Positions 48,141-60,487 of a stretch of DNA of 64,000 bases are shown one piece after another. The stretch lies in NCBI GenBank assembly GCA_033961575.1, contig CM066733.1:137256421-137320420 (forward strand). The letters are read 5' to 3'. A program made the position numbers and the translations under genes. Numbering within the stretch: position 1 is the stretch's first letter; each line of letters opens with the position of its first letter. The DNA is from Aselliscus stoliczkanus (Eukaryota; Chordata; Mammalia; Chiroptera; Hipposideridae). The notes below the pieces were generated by a model, which saw only the letters and a list, made by a program, of their open reading frames with translations, did no database searches and was not told the origin of the DNA.

Positions 48141-48177
<37 letters not shown>
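48141..48177. repeat. (CA)n microsatellite
   Basis: About 18 AC units. It is in the opposite phase to the TG tract at 47881, so the two could form an intrastrand pairing. Confidence 0.98.
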
Positions 48178-49839
48178 CATAGTCTCAAAATCCACCAACA
48201 GAGAATAAGTTTGTTTTATTTTTCTGAAATTGCATTTTGCTCTTTGAATCTATGGCTGCACTTGGAAATTTTATTATAATATCAAGAGTTTGTTGTATTA
48301 TTTGTTCTGTGAAGTTCAGATATATACTATCATGTCTCATCAATTGTACTACAATATAAAATTCACATATTATATGTCACTGAGTTTTTATATTATTCTT
48401 TAATATTTTGGGATCAAAATTTTATCCCATATATAGATAATTCGTATTGGAATGTTTCTTAGTATGCTCTTCAATGTTTCCCTCTTTTATGCTGTTTTGT
48501 AATATTTCCAAATTATTTGTAATTTTTTTCTGATTGTAATAGTAATATTTGACTATTATGTAGTATTTAAAATAAGAGTATAAAGAAAATAACAAATATA
48601 TATAATTTTATCATCTACAGATGACTATAAAATATTTGGTGTAATTTTACAAGAGCTTTCTTATACCTATTATATAATAAGTCCTTTTGGCACTGTATGC
48701 ATTCAAATATACATATGCTTATTAAGTTTTCAATGAGATAACATGTATAACGCATGATGTTTTGTTTACCAAGTTGAAATTTTATAGCATATAGAATTTA
48801 TCTTTTAAAATTAAAAATGGTTAAAATTTTCTATTGTATTAAGATTGTTTGAAAACCTCATTATTATTGGTTTAAAAATAATCCATACTTGAAATATGTA
48901 TAATAGCATTTCATTTCATTTCCATAATTATTAAGTCAATATCCTATTTTGGAACACTTACCTTATAATCAAATTTTCTCTGTTTTAACTTTCTTCAATA
49001 AATATGTCTTACATAATTTCTGTAACATATTTTTTATTTATTTTGACTGAAGTTTTAAAAGGGTAATGGTTGATGAAAAAGCATGAACATTTCAAAAATT
49101 TTTTAATATTATTGATATTCAAGCTGCTTCTACAAATGGTACATTATTTACTCCAGAGTGCTACAAACCTCAAATCTCCCTCCTCAAAAAGGTGGAAAGA
49201 AAATAAATATTTATTCCATATGCCATCATGAACCAGAAGGCCACTTTTTAAAAGTTTCTGTTATGTTTTTTTCAAGTCTTTTCAATTTTTCAAGTTTCTT
49301 AGATTTATTTCTTAGTTGAGTCTCATACAGTTGTATGACTGATTGACTGATCCAGAGCCACATAAATTCAACAGAGTTCTAATTCATTCACATTAACTAT
49401 CTGAAGTGATCTGCTTTTTATTATCACTATATCTAAAGCCTACTTTACAGGTTCCTTTAATTTTCCACTTTCCTTTTCTTATCTATATATTTCTTTTAAA
49501 ATAATTTTGCAACCTTTGAACTTAAGTGATTTGGAAATACACTTTATATTTAAATGTAACAGATCTTTTTATTATAATGAATAAAAAATGTTCACTGAAT
49601 AACCCGTACCTTATCTGAAATAAAAATTCACATACTTGCATATCTTCTTAATACCATAATTCTGGCTTGTAATTGATATATTCTGGTACTTAACCCTAAT
49701 TTATGAATAGTAAGTATAATTTTGTTTTACAGAATATTTTTCAATAATTATTTTTGTATTTACTATATCTTGTAGCTTAATGATCTAAAATATTATTTGT
49801 TTAACTGATTTTATTTCTTATCACATTTCTTTTATACTA

Positions 49840-50930
49840 CCAATCATTGTATTTAAAATTTTCAACCTACAGAAAAGTTATAAGAAGAGTACAATTACCA
49901 GTGACTCACAAACATTCACTAATAAACATTTTGTTAAATTTTCCCTCTCTTTGTGTTCTTGAGCTTTTTGAAAGACGTTACTTCTCTGAATGCTTTGGCA
50001 TATATTTACTAATAAAAATGATAGTTTGATATGACTCTAGTAATATTATCATATTCAGTTAATAAGCAATAATTAAATTTCCCTGATTGCCCTATTAGTA
50101 TTTTTTTCAGCTGTTTGATGTTTTTGTTGTTTATTCTTCATTCCAGGAACTAATCAAGAATTATCCTGAATTTAGTGGCTAGAAGGGTTTACCGATTCTT
50201 ACGTTATTTTTATTTAATTATTTACTTGTGCCTTTCATGACATTGGTATTTTAATACATCCAGGGCAATTGTTTTATAGAATACCATCAGTTTGTATTTG
50301 TCTAGTTGCATTCTCATGTTTAGACTCAGAATACAGTATTTTGGAGGGATGATTACATCATTGATCACATGCTCACTAAATCTTATGTGAGTTGCACTGA
50401 TGTCAATTATACTAATATTAAGTTAGACCACTTGGTTAAGGTAGTATCATTTATACTACCATTTATCTATTGAAACAGAACTTCACATAACTATTAAAAA
50501 CTAATTTGTGGTTAGATAATTTGAAATTCTGTGAATATCCCATTCTCCAACAAATTTTCACCAAATATTTTAGCATCCATTAATGATTCTTACCTTAATC
50601 AACTAGTACTAGAGTGGTAACAAATGGTAATTTTCCAATTATTTTATTTATCCTACATTTATTAATGGTGGTTTTCTATAAATATGAGCTTTCATGACCA
50701 CCCAACCTACACATGTTATTTTTATGATTTATTGTCAGTTTAGACTCATTGACATTTTTATATTTCTGTAACGTATTTATTGTGTTACTCATAGTATCCT
50801 TATCCAGGCCCATGAGAGACCCTTCAACTGGATACTATATGATCTTTTGACAAGTTCACATAAGTAAATACACACTTCTTCCTGGAATAAAAGATAGTCT
50901 AGAGTCTCCAGTCATAGAATCAGCCATTTC
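49840..50930 (-). mobile_element. Old L1M-type 3' UTR, antisense, long
   Basis: The complement follows a long ancient L1 3' UTR. In order on the plus strand are 'ttcaacctacagaaaagtta', 'cctttcatgacattggtatt', 'catccagggcaattgtttta', 'gaccacttggttaaggtagt', 'ttttagcatccattaatgat' and 'actcattgacatttttatat'. It is highly diverged but collinear over about 1 kb. Confidence 0.65.
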
Positions 50931-52589
50931 TCCAAGGATCTCAGGTTCCATTGAGTCATAATGGGCACTTGTATTCTTAATGTTTAGTCCCTTTCTCAGG
51001 GTATAACTATTGATATATTGTTTAAAACAATTTCATTGTGATTCCTCACATTTCAACCCAATAAGGGAGAAAGGTAAAGGGGGCACTTTATCATTAGAAT
51101 CAAGTTATACAAAATCATTGCAGAGAGTGGCATCCAGTGAGTCCTCATATGCAGAGAGGTATGGAGACAGTCAATGGAATATGCATCCCCAGAGGTAAAT
51201 TGATCAATAAGCAGGGATGGAAGTAATCTATATCATCAAAACTAAATCAAGGATGAACATTTAGAAGGTTAAAGTCATTAGGTCATTGATTCCAATCAAA
51301 GACTCTATTCATTTCTAACTTACGAACCAAAGCCAGTATTTGATCCACAATCTTTCCTAATGGTGAGGCCATGGCTCTAGGATCAAGGATTTTGCAACAT
51401 TGAAAGTTTGATATAATAATGACTCTCCATTTCTTCCCCAAAGGCACCTATGATAATTCACTTGTGTAAATACTTGTCGGAGAAAGAGGAACACTCAAAA
51501 ATTTCTAGGATTCTTATTAACGAGATCTGAATTGACATTTTTATCCAAGGATCTGAATATCATCAAGCCTCCTATTTAGGGTGGGGGGATATGTGAGCCA
51601 GATAACTAATGGACTACAGACTCAGTATAGCTTATAGCATCCCACTGTGTCCAGAGGCTGTCATTCTTTGGCCTCCTTATAAATAAAATGAATATATTTA
51701 GTATGTGAGATCCATGCCTTCATTGATTTTGTGACTTGTAGTATAAAAAGTATAATACTGGGAATGTTCTAATGGGAAGATCTGAATCTGCTCCCCACTT
51801 CTGACCAAGATCAAAAATCTATGGTTTACAACATATTCCAGAGGAAGAGTAGATATAAATACAGCCCTTAAAGACTTTTCACAGGTGGTGTTTCCCATTA
51901 CTTCTCAATTTAATTGGTTGGTTGGCCCCTATAGAGACAGTAACATCCTGAAAGAAGAACGTACACTATCGCATACACAGCTGCATAATGGCAACTGATG
52001 CCAGATGTGGCATATTTGCTAATACAAATTAAGGCATCCTGAATTACATGGTATGTGCCCACTAATCTAATGAATGCATTCTTGTTTACTCCAATCAAAA
52101 ATGACGATTAGAAAAAGTTTGAACTCACTTGAAATGGACCAAAGCCTACATTTTCAGTCTTGCCCCAGAACTATAGCTTTGTCATCTAGTCACTGTATAC
52201 TCTGAATAAACCTGGAGCAATTGTACTTTTCTCAGAACCACACACAAGTCCACTAGTTTGATGAACTTGTGTTCGTAGGACTAGCTGAGCAAAAAGTGGC
52301 TATTACATTGAACACGTTGGTAAGGCACACATGCATCAAAGGGTGGGAGTAAAATCCTATGAACTTAAACATTCACTGATATTTTTAGGTGTGCACTAGA
52401 CATGTTAAACTGTCACCATCACTATTCTCACAAAACACATGATGACATTTCACACATCACACCATGCAGAAAAAGGCGTAATATCTGTTGACCTCTTTGG
52501 TTTTTGTATAAAATGTGTTCCATACCTGGGTACTGCTCTAACCCTTTGACAGATGACATGAATGGCTGACCACTTTGATTAGAGCCCAG

Positions 52590-52740
52590 AGCAGGAAAGG
52601 GCTTCGCAGCAGCAGGTCCAAGATGTTGTGTTCTGTCACTTGGGCGATGAAATCCAGCAAATCTTAGAGCATGGAAGGTGTCTGTGGCAGGAAATGATGT
52701 TCTGTAAAGTTTATATAAGATAGGAGCCATGGCTTAGACA
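52590..52740 (+). pseudogene. Retroviral pol fragment (downstream of RT), copy 1
   Basis: Nucleotide blocks ('caggtccaagatgttgtgtt', 'cacttgggcgatgaaatcca', 'gttctgtaaagtttatataa') align in order with copy 2 at 53905-54010. The alignment is what shows that it is a repeated pol-like segment. It has no open frame on the plus strand. An antisense 100-codon frame across it (52428-52730) is a shadow. Confidence 0.5.
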
Positions 52741-53354
52741 CTTAGTGCTCTGGAACCTGGCCATATAAAGGATCCAAATCATTTTCACTAAATCTCACAT
52801 ATCCTGAGTTTGCTTTCACAACTATTGCCTGCCCAGTTAGCCAGTGTCATCACTCAAGGAGTCACAGTGTGTTTGACTCACTACCATGTGATCCCACATA
52901 AAATCAAACCAAGAACCCCAGAAAAGGAAAGGGGACAGTAAGCATTTGAAAATTGTATACTCTAATTCTATCATATGACATCTGACTCAGAACTGTCAAC
53001 CTGAGAGACTAACAGAACAGATTTTCAACAGCATGGCTTACAGGCTATGCCCTATGAGGATCGGGTATCATTCTCATAGACATAGTATACTCTCTAAATG
53101 AAATAATATGACATTGTGCTGTGTCCCCAGTAGAGGAATATGTGAATGCAGGAATCAAGGGGTAGAAGTACAATTGTCTGCACGAAGAAGCACTCTCAGT
53201 GATCTCCTTGTAGAATTGTGCTTACCTTGTGATCTGGGCTTCAAACATTTACAGGTCCTCACTCTTATCAGGGAATACCTCAGCCAAGGGATACAGAAGG
53301 AGAGTAGATTTGCACTTAAAATAGACAAGAGTATACATTGGAATTTTGTACTAA

Positions 53355-53580
53355 GATATGTTAATTTTCCCACCCTCTGTCATGCTATATGTTATCGAAG
53401 CCGGAATCAGTTGGACATACAGCAGAACATGAGGCTACTTCATTCTATCAATAAATCTGTATGCAGAGGACTAGTTGGGCAAGAAATGGAAGATACGCTG
53501 GAGGCATTGGTCATACACATGTACTCAAGAGGGTGGGAAATTAATCCTAAAAACATTCAGGAGCTGTTACATCAATAAAT
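53355..53580 (+). pseudogene. Endogenous retroviral reverse-transcriptase remnant
   Basis: The last ~75 codons of the 156-codon frame 53108-53578 resemble the palm region of retroviral RT: a YVNFPTLCH-like block, then LDIQQN, then EDTLEALVIHMYSRGWEINP. At the place where the catalytic YXDD box should be, the frame reads HSINKS, so the active site is lost. The upstream half of the frame (53108-53345) is not RT; it resembles 37790-37925 instead. The frame stops at 53578 before the rest of pol. It is old and inactive, and the retroviral class is not resolved. Confidence 0.75.
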
Positions 53581-53622
53581 ATCAAGGTGTCCAGCATCTG
53601 GTGATACACTGAGATACCGTCT

Positions 53623-53731
53623 ACATTTTTTTTTTGAGGGCAGTGTCACTGGCCCTCATATGTGGGACCCGAACCAGGGCCGCTGGCTTCCCAAGCCAGC
53701 GCTTAACCACTGCACCACTCAGCCAGCCCTG
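53623..53731 (-). mobile_element. tRNA-derived SINE, family A, minus strand
   Basis: The complement shows the GGGCTGGCTGAGTGG head at 53731, the intact anticodon-like arm, the B box 'ggttcgggtccc' and an A tail (T run at 53627-53636). It separates the RT remnant from downstream pol sequence. No clear target duplication was seen. Confidence 0.93.
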
Positions 53732-53904
53732 AATGGACAAATTATTTAAACTTTCACCTCCAAGCCTGAAGGAAGAAAACACAACATCTGATAGGATTAT
53801 TGTGTTACCCATCTATAAATACTGTCTGATCCATATACCAAGTGACATCAATGGCGACAATACTGATTGGACACAAAGATAGAAAAGGACTTACAAGGTG
53901 GTTC

Positions 53905-54090
53905 AGGCTATGTTATTAAGTAACTTGGACCATATGATCGCAGGCCCAATACTATTAGAGATAATGGTAGTAACAAAACATGCCTTGTGGAGTTTATGGC
54001 AAAGCCCAATGGAATACTAACAAGGCATCCCTTCAGTGCTCCTGAGCAAGACTCTGCCATCTGTAGTGGAGATTGTGGAACAACATAGCT
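53905..54090 (+). pseudogene. Retroviral pol fragment, copy 2
   Basis: Blocks 'tggttcaggctatgttatta', 'acttggaccatatgatcgca' and 'ccttgtggagtttatggcaa' correspond in order to 52596-52710. They are followed by 'gagcaagactctgccatctg'. The reading frame is broken. The 3' end runs into the GATA microsatellite. Confidence 0.6.
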
Positions 54091-54097
54091 GGCATGC

Positions 54098-54123
54098 AGA
54101 TAGATGGATAGATAGATAGATAG

Positions 54124-54169
<46 letters not shown>

Positions 54170-54209
54170 TAGATATAGATGATATAGATATAGATATAGA
54201 TATAGATAA
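54098..54209. repeat. Compound (GATA)n / (GATATA)n microsatellite
   Basis: Tetranucleotide GATA units with one AAGATA interruption at 54123-54128 pass at about 54168 into hexanucleotide GATATA units. It starts at the end of the pol fragment. The Tyr-Leu-rich antisense frames are artefacts. Confidence 0.97.
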
Positions 54210-57200
54210 AATATCCATGAGTTCATGTTCCTTATGATACTACAAAAAATTGTCAGTCCCCATTGGAATTTTTTAGTAATGGATCCATTACTCTGAAAAT
54301 TAATAAAGGGAAAAAGTATTTATCCTGCCTTCGCTAATCAAATTAGATTGCAAGAAAGCCAAATAGGTGATAAGGTAGTTTTATTTTATTTTTAACGGAA
54401 AATTTCTAGCTAATAAATAGAGAAGGGATAACTGAAATACAAATATAGCATTTGGCAATACTTAATAAAATAATGACAACAAATGATTTTTGGGAAACAC
54501 TATCAGTGGATGCTCAAACCATAACATGGAATGTTAATGGAGAAATCTATAATTATGAAATCTAGTTAAAAACATCTTAATATCATTAAAAGTAGGACAA
54601 ATAGGTTCATATATATCATGCAATTTGATTTGATAGAGATTTGATAAGGAATAAACAATAGCAACTATCAAATATTCTTGACAAAAAAATTAAAAAGATT
54701 GTAAATCAAGCATCCAGTTTATAAGAAAGATAGGGTTAGAGGAACAATTTAACACATCATGCCAAAGCAACCAGCCATGTCCAGTATGTGGGATATTCTA
54801 TAGTATGAATGACTTGGTTTCTCAATTAAATTATGTGTGTGTGTACATACACACCGTCTACTGTAGAATACAAAAGAGACAGATGTTGGTATAATATCAA
54901 ATACAGTGTGGCAATAGGTGGAATTTGTATGATTTGTGTGATCTGAGTAAACCAGCTGAAATTCATCTTTGAAACAGTTCGATAATTTTTAATATGGACT
55001 AGGTATTAGATGAGTATTTATTATCCATATATTTTGGGGTGATAATGGCATTTTTTATTTGGAAATAGTCATAACCATTAGGAAACAGACATAAAGGATT
55101 ATGGATGATATGACTTGACTTGTTTGGACTTCCTCCCAACACAACAGGTGTATCGGGCAGATAAAATTTGCAGAAGGTGAAAAATTGCGGAAGATGTGAG
55201 AATGGCATCTGGGACTTCAGTACACTTTTCTCCTACTGATGTACATGCTTAACTATTTCTCAAAAAGTAAAGTGGGAAAAAAAAGTTCTTGCTGATTTAA
55301 AAGACCAACACATAAAGAAAAGAAAAACTAACATTTTTTAAATATAAAATAGGTTTGTCTTCTCTAAAATGTATAGGAGATTGAAAATCTACTGTTTGCT
55401 AACAATTAGAATCAATGCTGTGAGTGTCAAATACACAGGTAAGTTCAGAAACAGACAGATGTATATGCTTTACAAAGGTGAGTGCATTTTCTTACAGTGT
55501 ATCGTCCACAGGCAAAGAATCTCTGAATGTTGCTAAGTGCTTAAATGGAAGATCCTCTCTTGTGCTTCAGTCAGAGTTGCCAGTTTTGAAATTGCATGAG
55601 TTTTTGTATCTCTTATCTTATTCATCCCTCTGCTCAATCTTTCACTTAACTGTGAAGTTTGGGTTTTTACTGAAATTAACTAGATAGTGTATCCGCCTTG
55701 TTACCCACTCTTCTCACTCCCACCCATGGGTTTTCACATACTTGTGTCTCCTAATCTGCCATCAGCTAGTCCTGTAAATAAGTGTCAGCAAAACCTACTG
55801 GAGTGATTTCTCAACATCCCTGCTGATTAGGCAGAAATCAGCCGGATTCTTAAATCATTCTTATCAAAATGAGAAAGGTCACACCAAACAACTCTGCTTA
55901 AAAATCTTGAGTCAAACTGAAATTGTAGGCCACACTCTCAAAAATGTGTAAAGTAGTTTCCAAATAGCTCTATAGATTTAAATGGGGTTGAATCTAAGTC
56001 TGACAAACTACTTACTGGTATTTTAAAAATTTTGTTCACCTCTCAAATGGCCCTCATTTTAGAGCTCCTGGGTGCTCCAAGGCTGGCAGTGTACTTTACA
56101 ACAGGCATCATTTGCAGCCTTTGATTTGTGCACACACAAGACTAACTATCCAAATTCCTCCCTCTGTTTCTGCTCAGCCAATGAATTTAACAGGATCTGA
56201 GCTCAGTGCCCTTTCTTAAGGGCATTTGTAGCTGTACTATGCCTGCTGGTTCTTTGCCTACTCCAATGAAATTTCCTTTCACCAAGAAACTGAATTGTAT
56301 AATGATGCATAAGCTACAGCTTTGAGCCTCTGACCTGCTCCATTATCATTGAAATGCCTTTGTCACCTCAATAGTCCTCACAAATATATTCCTCATAGAA
56401 AAATGCACATCACTAGACTAGTGCATAAATACAACAGCATCTGCTATGTTTGTTTAGGTTATGGTAACTATTTTAATAATGACTGTTTTTAGTATCCTTG
56501 GATTAACATGACTGCTTTACACTGGCGCAAAGTGTAGTCTTAATGAAGTGGATCTTTTTTTCATGGTTATAGAATGATCAATAAAAAAACAAAATATATG
56601 TAGGGCCTTGAGTTCATGAAAACAGATCTACAAAATGTTTATAGTAAATTAATTTGTGAGGAATAGCACTTCTTTGTCTTATTCTAGTTTTTAAATTTCA
56701 ATAATCTGGGACATGAAGGCAGCAGCAAGAAGAAACATAACCACATTGACAGAAGGACATATCACACTTTAGGTCTTTCTGAGTGCTGCTATGTGGATCT
56801 CTCTGGTGTTCATGAATTGCTATTCCTCTTTGTAGTGCCAGACTAATTCTCCTTAAGAGAATCTCAACTTGGAACAATATAATTGAGTCAGAAAAGAACA
56901 ATCGCCAATTAACACAGAGTGTTATGTGATAACCCAGATAGCAGTATGCTTAAATTAAGTTTATAATCCTTCAAAATTCCTATGGATTAAATAACAAACA
57001 GGTAGTCATGGGTGGGATGTGGACATATAAATATGGATACAATTGTGATGCACAAGAATAATAATACCTAGAGAGAAGAAGAGGGAAAAGTGCTGAAATG
57101 CGCCAATAATTTATTAACATATGAGAGAGAATTTGTCTGAGCTATTAAGTGCCAATAGCAGTAAATTCCAAGGACAGTGACTCTTCAATTAATTTTCCTC

Positions 57201-57982
57201 ATAAAGCCATTGAAGAGCCTCTGGGCTTATTCAGTTCATTAGAATTGCTTTACAGGCCCTAAACAAGAAACTCTATTTGGTGTTAATGGAAGAGAAAGTT
57301 TGCAGCCTGGAGCCTATAATGATTACATTCCTATAAAAATTCAGTGGAATTTATTGTTTTTCCTTTAAATTAGTAAATGTCTCAAAACCTTAAACATGGA
57401 AGAAAATGTTTCCCTGATACAGATATTTTTCCACAAACAAGTAAATTCACCACTTAATTCAAAATGCCATTTTTTATTTATGTTTAATTTTTATCAGCAG
57501 GGTAGCCTGAAGAAAACCATAAATGATTGCAGACTATTTTTTAAAGGACAACTATTTATAAGTTTTCATAATGTTGATATGTGAGAGCCCACAAAATAAT
57601 ATTGGATGGATCACCTCTCACACTCCTTTTCTCTACCACAGTGACTCCATACCCCCATTTCTCTTTTTATTTATTTGTCTCTGTAATGAACATCCTTTGT
57701 TAAGGCTCAACATCCAATTTGAACATTTCAGTTATTCTTGATACGCTTTCTTCTGCCTTTTTTAAGACGTTATCAACATTGTATTCGTTTAGAAACCTTT
57801 CTCTATACTGAATGTCCCCATTCTTCCTAAAAAAAGTCTTAGGTTTTTGCCTCCAAAAAAACAACATTCCTTTGTCTCTATAAATCCCCAATCTGCTATT
57901 CATTCTGCCCCCATCCTTTTCTAATTATGTTAGAGCATTAAATTTACATGAAAATATTTTCTTAGAGAAGTTATTTAACTGG
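54210..57982. other. Unassigned DNA, candidate conserved patch near 57080-57370
   Basis: No exon or named repeat. Positions 57080-57370 have balanced composition, several AATTA/TTAAT cores and no repeat signature, so they are worth a conservation check. Short frames at 55424-55687 and 56698-56901 show no recognisable domain. Confidence 0.4.
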
Positions 57983-58370
57983 GTAGTTGTGAGTTGAATA
58001 GTGCCCTCCTACCCCCAAAAATCTATGTCTAGCCAGAACCTCAGATTGTGACTTTGAGATGTGGGTCTTTGTAGATGTAATTAAGATGAGGCCACAAGGG
58101 CAAACCATAAATACTAAGACCCAATGACCATGGAGACACAGATAAAAAGGTAATGCAAAAATGGAAACAGAGATTAGAGCGATGCCTCTACAAGCCAAAG
58201 AGGCATGGAATGGTTTCACCTTGTGAGCGTCCAGAAGGTACCAACCCTGTCGAAAACCCTGATATCAAACCACTTACCCCCCCCCGATAATGTGCGACAG
58301 TATATTTCTGTTGTGTTAAGTCACCCAGTTTGTAGTATTCTGTTATGGATGCCCTATAAAACTACAATGG
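57983..58370 (+). mobile_element. MLT1-type MaLR solo LTR
   Basis: Blocks in MLT1 order: 'gagttgaatagtgccctcct', 'ttgtagatgtaattaagatg', 'gatgcctctacaagccaaag', 'gtccagaaggtaccaaccct' and the end 'gttaagtcacccagtttgta ... atgccctataaaact'. A run of nine or ten C lies at about 58277. Antisense frame 57971-58219 lies within it and is not a gene. Confidence 0.82.
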
Positions 58371-59284
58371 TAGTTTAAAAAAATATCACTTTCATATAAA
58401 CCAAAAGGATATATTTTGGAGTGAAAAATATCTCACATAATTCTTTTGTATAACAGTAAGATGAAGTATAAAATAATATGACCACTTTTACCCCTTCCCC
58501 CACATCTACTCAGCTTTGTTCTCCTCTGTTACAGAGGTATTTCAATGGGAAAACCGAGAAGCACTGTTCTTTGAAAACCCAGAATCATTGCCAACTGTTA
58601 CATTCATAGCCTCTTCGTTTTGCAGATCCTCAAAATTTTAGCAACATTCGAAACTGTACACAAGTTTACTAAAATAAATCAATAAATGAAATTTCTCTTC
58701 TCTGTCTTCTCTGACATGAAATCATCTACCCTCACTTGCCATGCTTCACAACTGTGTGCTCTTGGTTTTCCTCTATTCCAAACATGGCATTCTTTTATAA
58801 GTTCATTCTGGTTACCTTTTATTATGCACAATCCCCCATTTCTGAGTTATTCTGAGTTAATATGCAATATAAATTTCAACAAATCACTTCTCTAGCCTGT
58901 ATTTCCAATAGCCTCTCAGGCCTCTAAAGCTACAAGTTATATGTTGATTTCCTGTACATTGTATCTCCCTCATTTGCCATCATGTGCCACACTGAATTCA
59001 TAATCCTACCTTTCTTATATTTCTAACTAAACTAGATAGTGTTCTTCTTAGTCCAGGGATGGCACCAGAATTCTACGGTCACCCAGGTTCAAAACCATAC
59101 ATCCTTTTTTACTATTCACTCTCATTCTCTCTTATTTTCTCTCTCACGCACATACAATATAACTAATAATTAACGTGTGTGTGTGCATGTGTGTCTGTGT
59201 GCGTGCGTGTGTGTGTGTGTGTGTGTGTCTGTTTGTGCGTGTACAAAACATTTATTTATTGCCTTCCTTGTGGAGGAAACTGAG
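58371..59284. other. Unassigned DNA with an imperfect TG tract
   Basis: The TG-rich tract is at 59174-59244. The rest shows no gene or named repeat. Confidence 0.4.
59174..59244. repeat. Imperfect (TG)n with GC interruptions
   Basis: TG units interrupted by GCATG, CTG, GCGTGCG and TTTG variants, suggesting an older, decaying microsatellite. Confidence 0.92.
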
Positions 59285-59660
59285 CTTAGTCCTTGTGTAT
59301 TAGTTTTGGTCCCTCCAGGAAACATTGGCTATACTCAAAAAGAGTAATTTAAATGAATAAAACAGAAGGACATCAGCTGGGTTAAAGAAAATCAACAAGG
59401 GAGAGTCTTGTGCCCTGGATACAGGAATAGTTGGGAGCTGGTCATTATCGCCCCGAGCACGGCTGAGGCCAAGAGGACAAAGCTGACCCCACAGGCCCAA
59501 GAGAGCAGACAGTGTAGTGTAGCTGTAAGAAAGGAAACAGGAACATAATCTTTTTGAAAAGGTTCTGCAGAACAAAACTTGAAAGAAAAAAATATCTCCA
59601 CTTTATTATCCACACATCCACTCCAACTCTTATCTCGTATAGTACCTACTATTAGTTGAA
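59285..59660. mobile_element. Ancient interspersed repeat, family unresolved
   Basis: 'tattagttttggtccctcca ggaaac' followed by 'gtaatttaaatgaataaaac' and 'gttgggagctggtcattatc' is a pattern I recognise as a recurrent old mammalian repeat but cannot name. The 136-codon antisense frame (59392-59802) and the 91-codon frame overlap it in different frames, which argues against coding. Confidence 0.4.
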
Positions 59661-60487
59661 CTGAACCAGGAACTAAAATGCAAGGAGGCTTCTTGACACC
59701 CACCCCCAGAGAAGTCAGCATCTTGGGGCACAGAATCAGAAAAAGGAGAAAAGGGCAGAGAATCAATATTTGGGGCAATATGCATTTTATTGTTAAAAAC
59801 ATCTAACTTATATGCTTAAAAAACTGTTCATAATTTTTTCTTGCTTAAAGTGGATGTATCCTATACTCTAATGTCTTTCTAATTTATACCTTTTCTTTTC
59901 CACCATAAGCAAAGTCCTGAATGGCTCCTGTCTAGACTTATTCTATTACCTTCATTCTTGTTTTTTTAATTTGTAACCTCTTCCCATTTCAGTCCATGTT
60001 TACATGCTGGTTAGACAAACAATTGTAAATAATGTCAACAACAACACAGTCTTTTCCATAATCAAAAATTTAGAGCTGCCAAGCCAACTGTACAGAATTT
60101 GGTAGTCATCACTTTCAGGCCTACAATAAAAACAAGCTGAAGAAAGTGAAAAACTTGGACCCATCAGAGAACTAAGGTTGCAGGGCATACCACTGCCATC
60201 TGGACAAATGACTCGAGAGAGTCAAAGCTAAGATATGATTACCTGGAATAGAAAGTGAGGAACCACAAACCGATCTGAACACCTATATGGTTATTTTGAT
60301 GAACTGCTAGAAAGAGAGTATAAATTATCATGAGAGTAAGAGACTCTGGCAGCGCACAGTCTTTGAGGAATCCTCACACCTCTGTAGGTTTTCTTCTTAG
60401 GAACACCAACACTTTTTCATTTTAAAGACCTAAGAAAAATCCCCTTACGGTTCTGTCAGTATGAAGAGAAGAGTGCACAATGTGAAA
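59661..60487. other. Unassigned DNA
   Basis: No gene or recognised repeat. It ends at the mariner target site. Confidence 0.4.

Larger units (their letters stand above)
47732..49839. other. Unassigned AT-rich DNA with two microsatellites
   Basis: TG and CA tracts lie 210 bp apart. The rest, 48240-49839, is extremely A+T-rich with no recognised family or gene. Confidence 0.4.
51000..54097 (+). mobile_element. Scrambled endogenous retrovirus remnants (pol-bearing)
   Basis: Three supported pieces lie here on the plus strand. One is a pol segment at 52590-52740; a reverse-transcriptase segment is at 53355-53580; a second, paralogous copy of the first pol segment is at 53905-54075. The pol segment at 52590 comes before the RT, contrary to retroviral order. 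At least two related proviral fragments, or a rearrangement, are therefore involved. The portion 51000-52590 is probably the same element but unsupported by motifs. A SINE interrupts it at 53623. All frames are broken. Confidence 0.6.

Noticed and set aside
53108..53578. 156-codon open frame, the longest in the window, as a host gene
   Set aside because: Its second half is a retroviral RT palm relic with a lost active site, and the first half is shared with the other retroviral locus. There is no splice or promoter evidence.
54017..54226. Tyr-Leu/Ser-Ile repeat protein or CRISPR-like array
   Set aside because: It is a GATA/GATATA microsatellite; there are no spacers of uniform length and the organism is a mammal.
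59392..59802. 136-codon antisense frame with hydrophobic stretches as a membrane protein
   Set aside because: It overlaps an old interspersed repeat, conflicts with another 91-codon antisense frame and has no recognisable domain. Hydrophobicity is expected of AT-rich frames.
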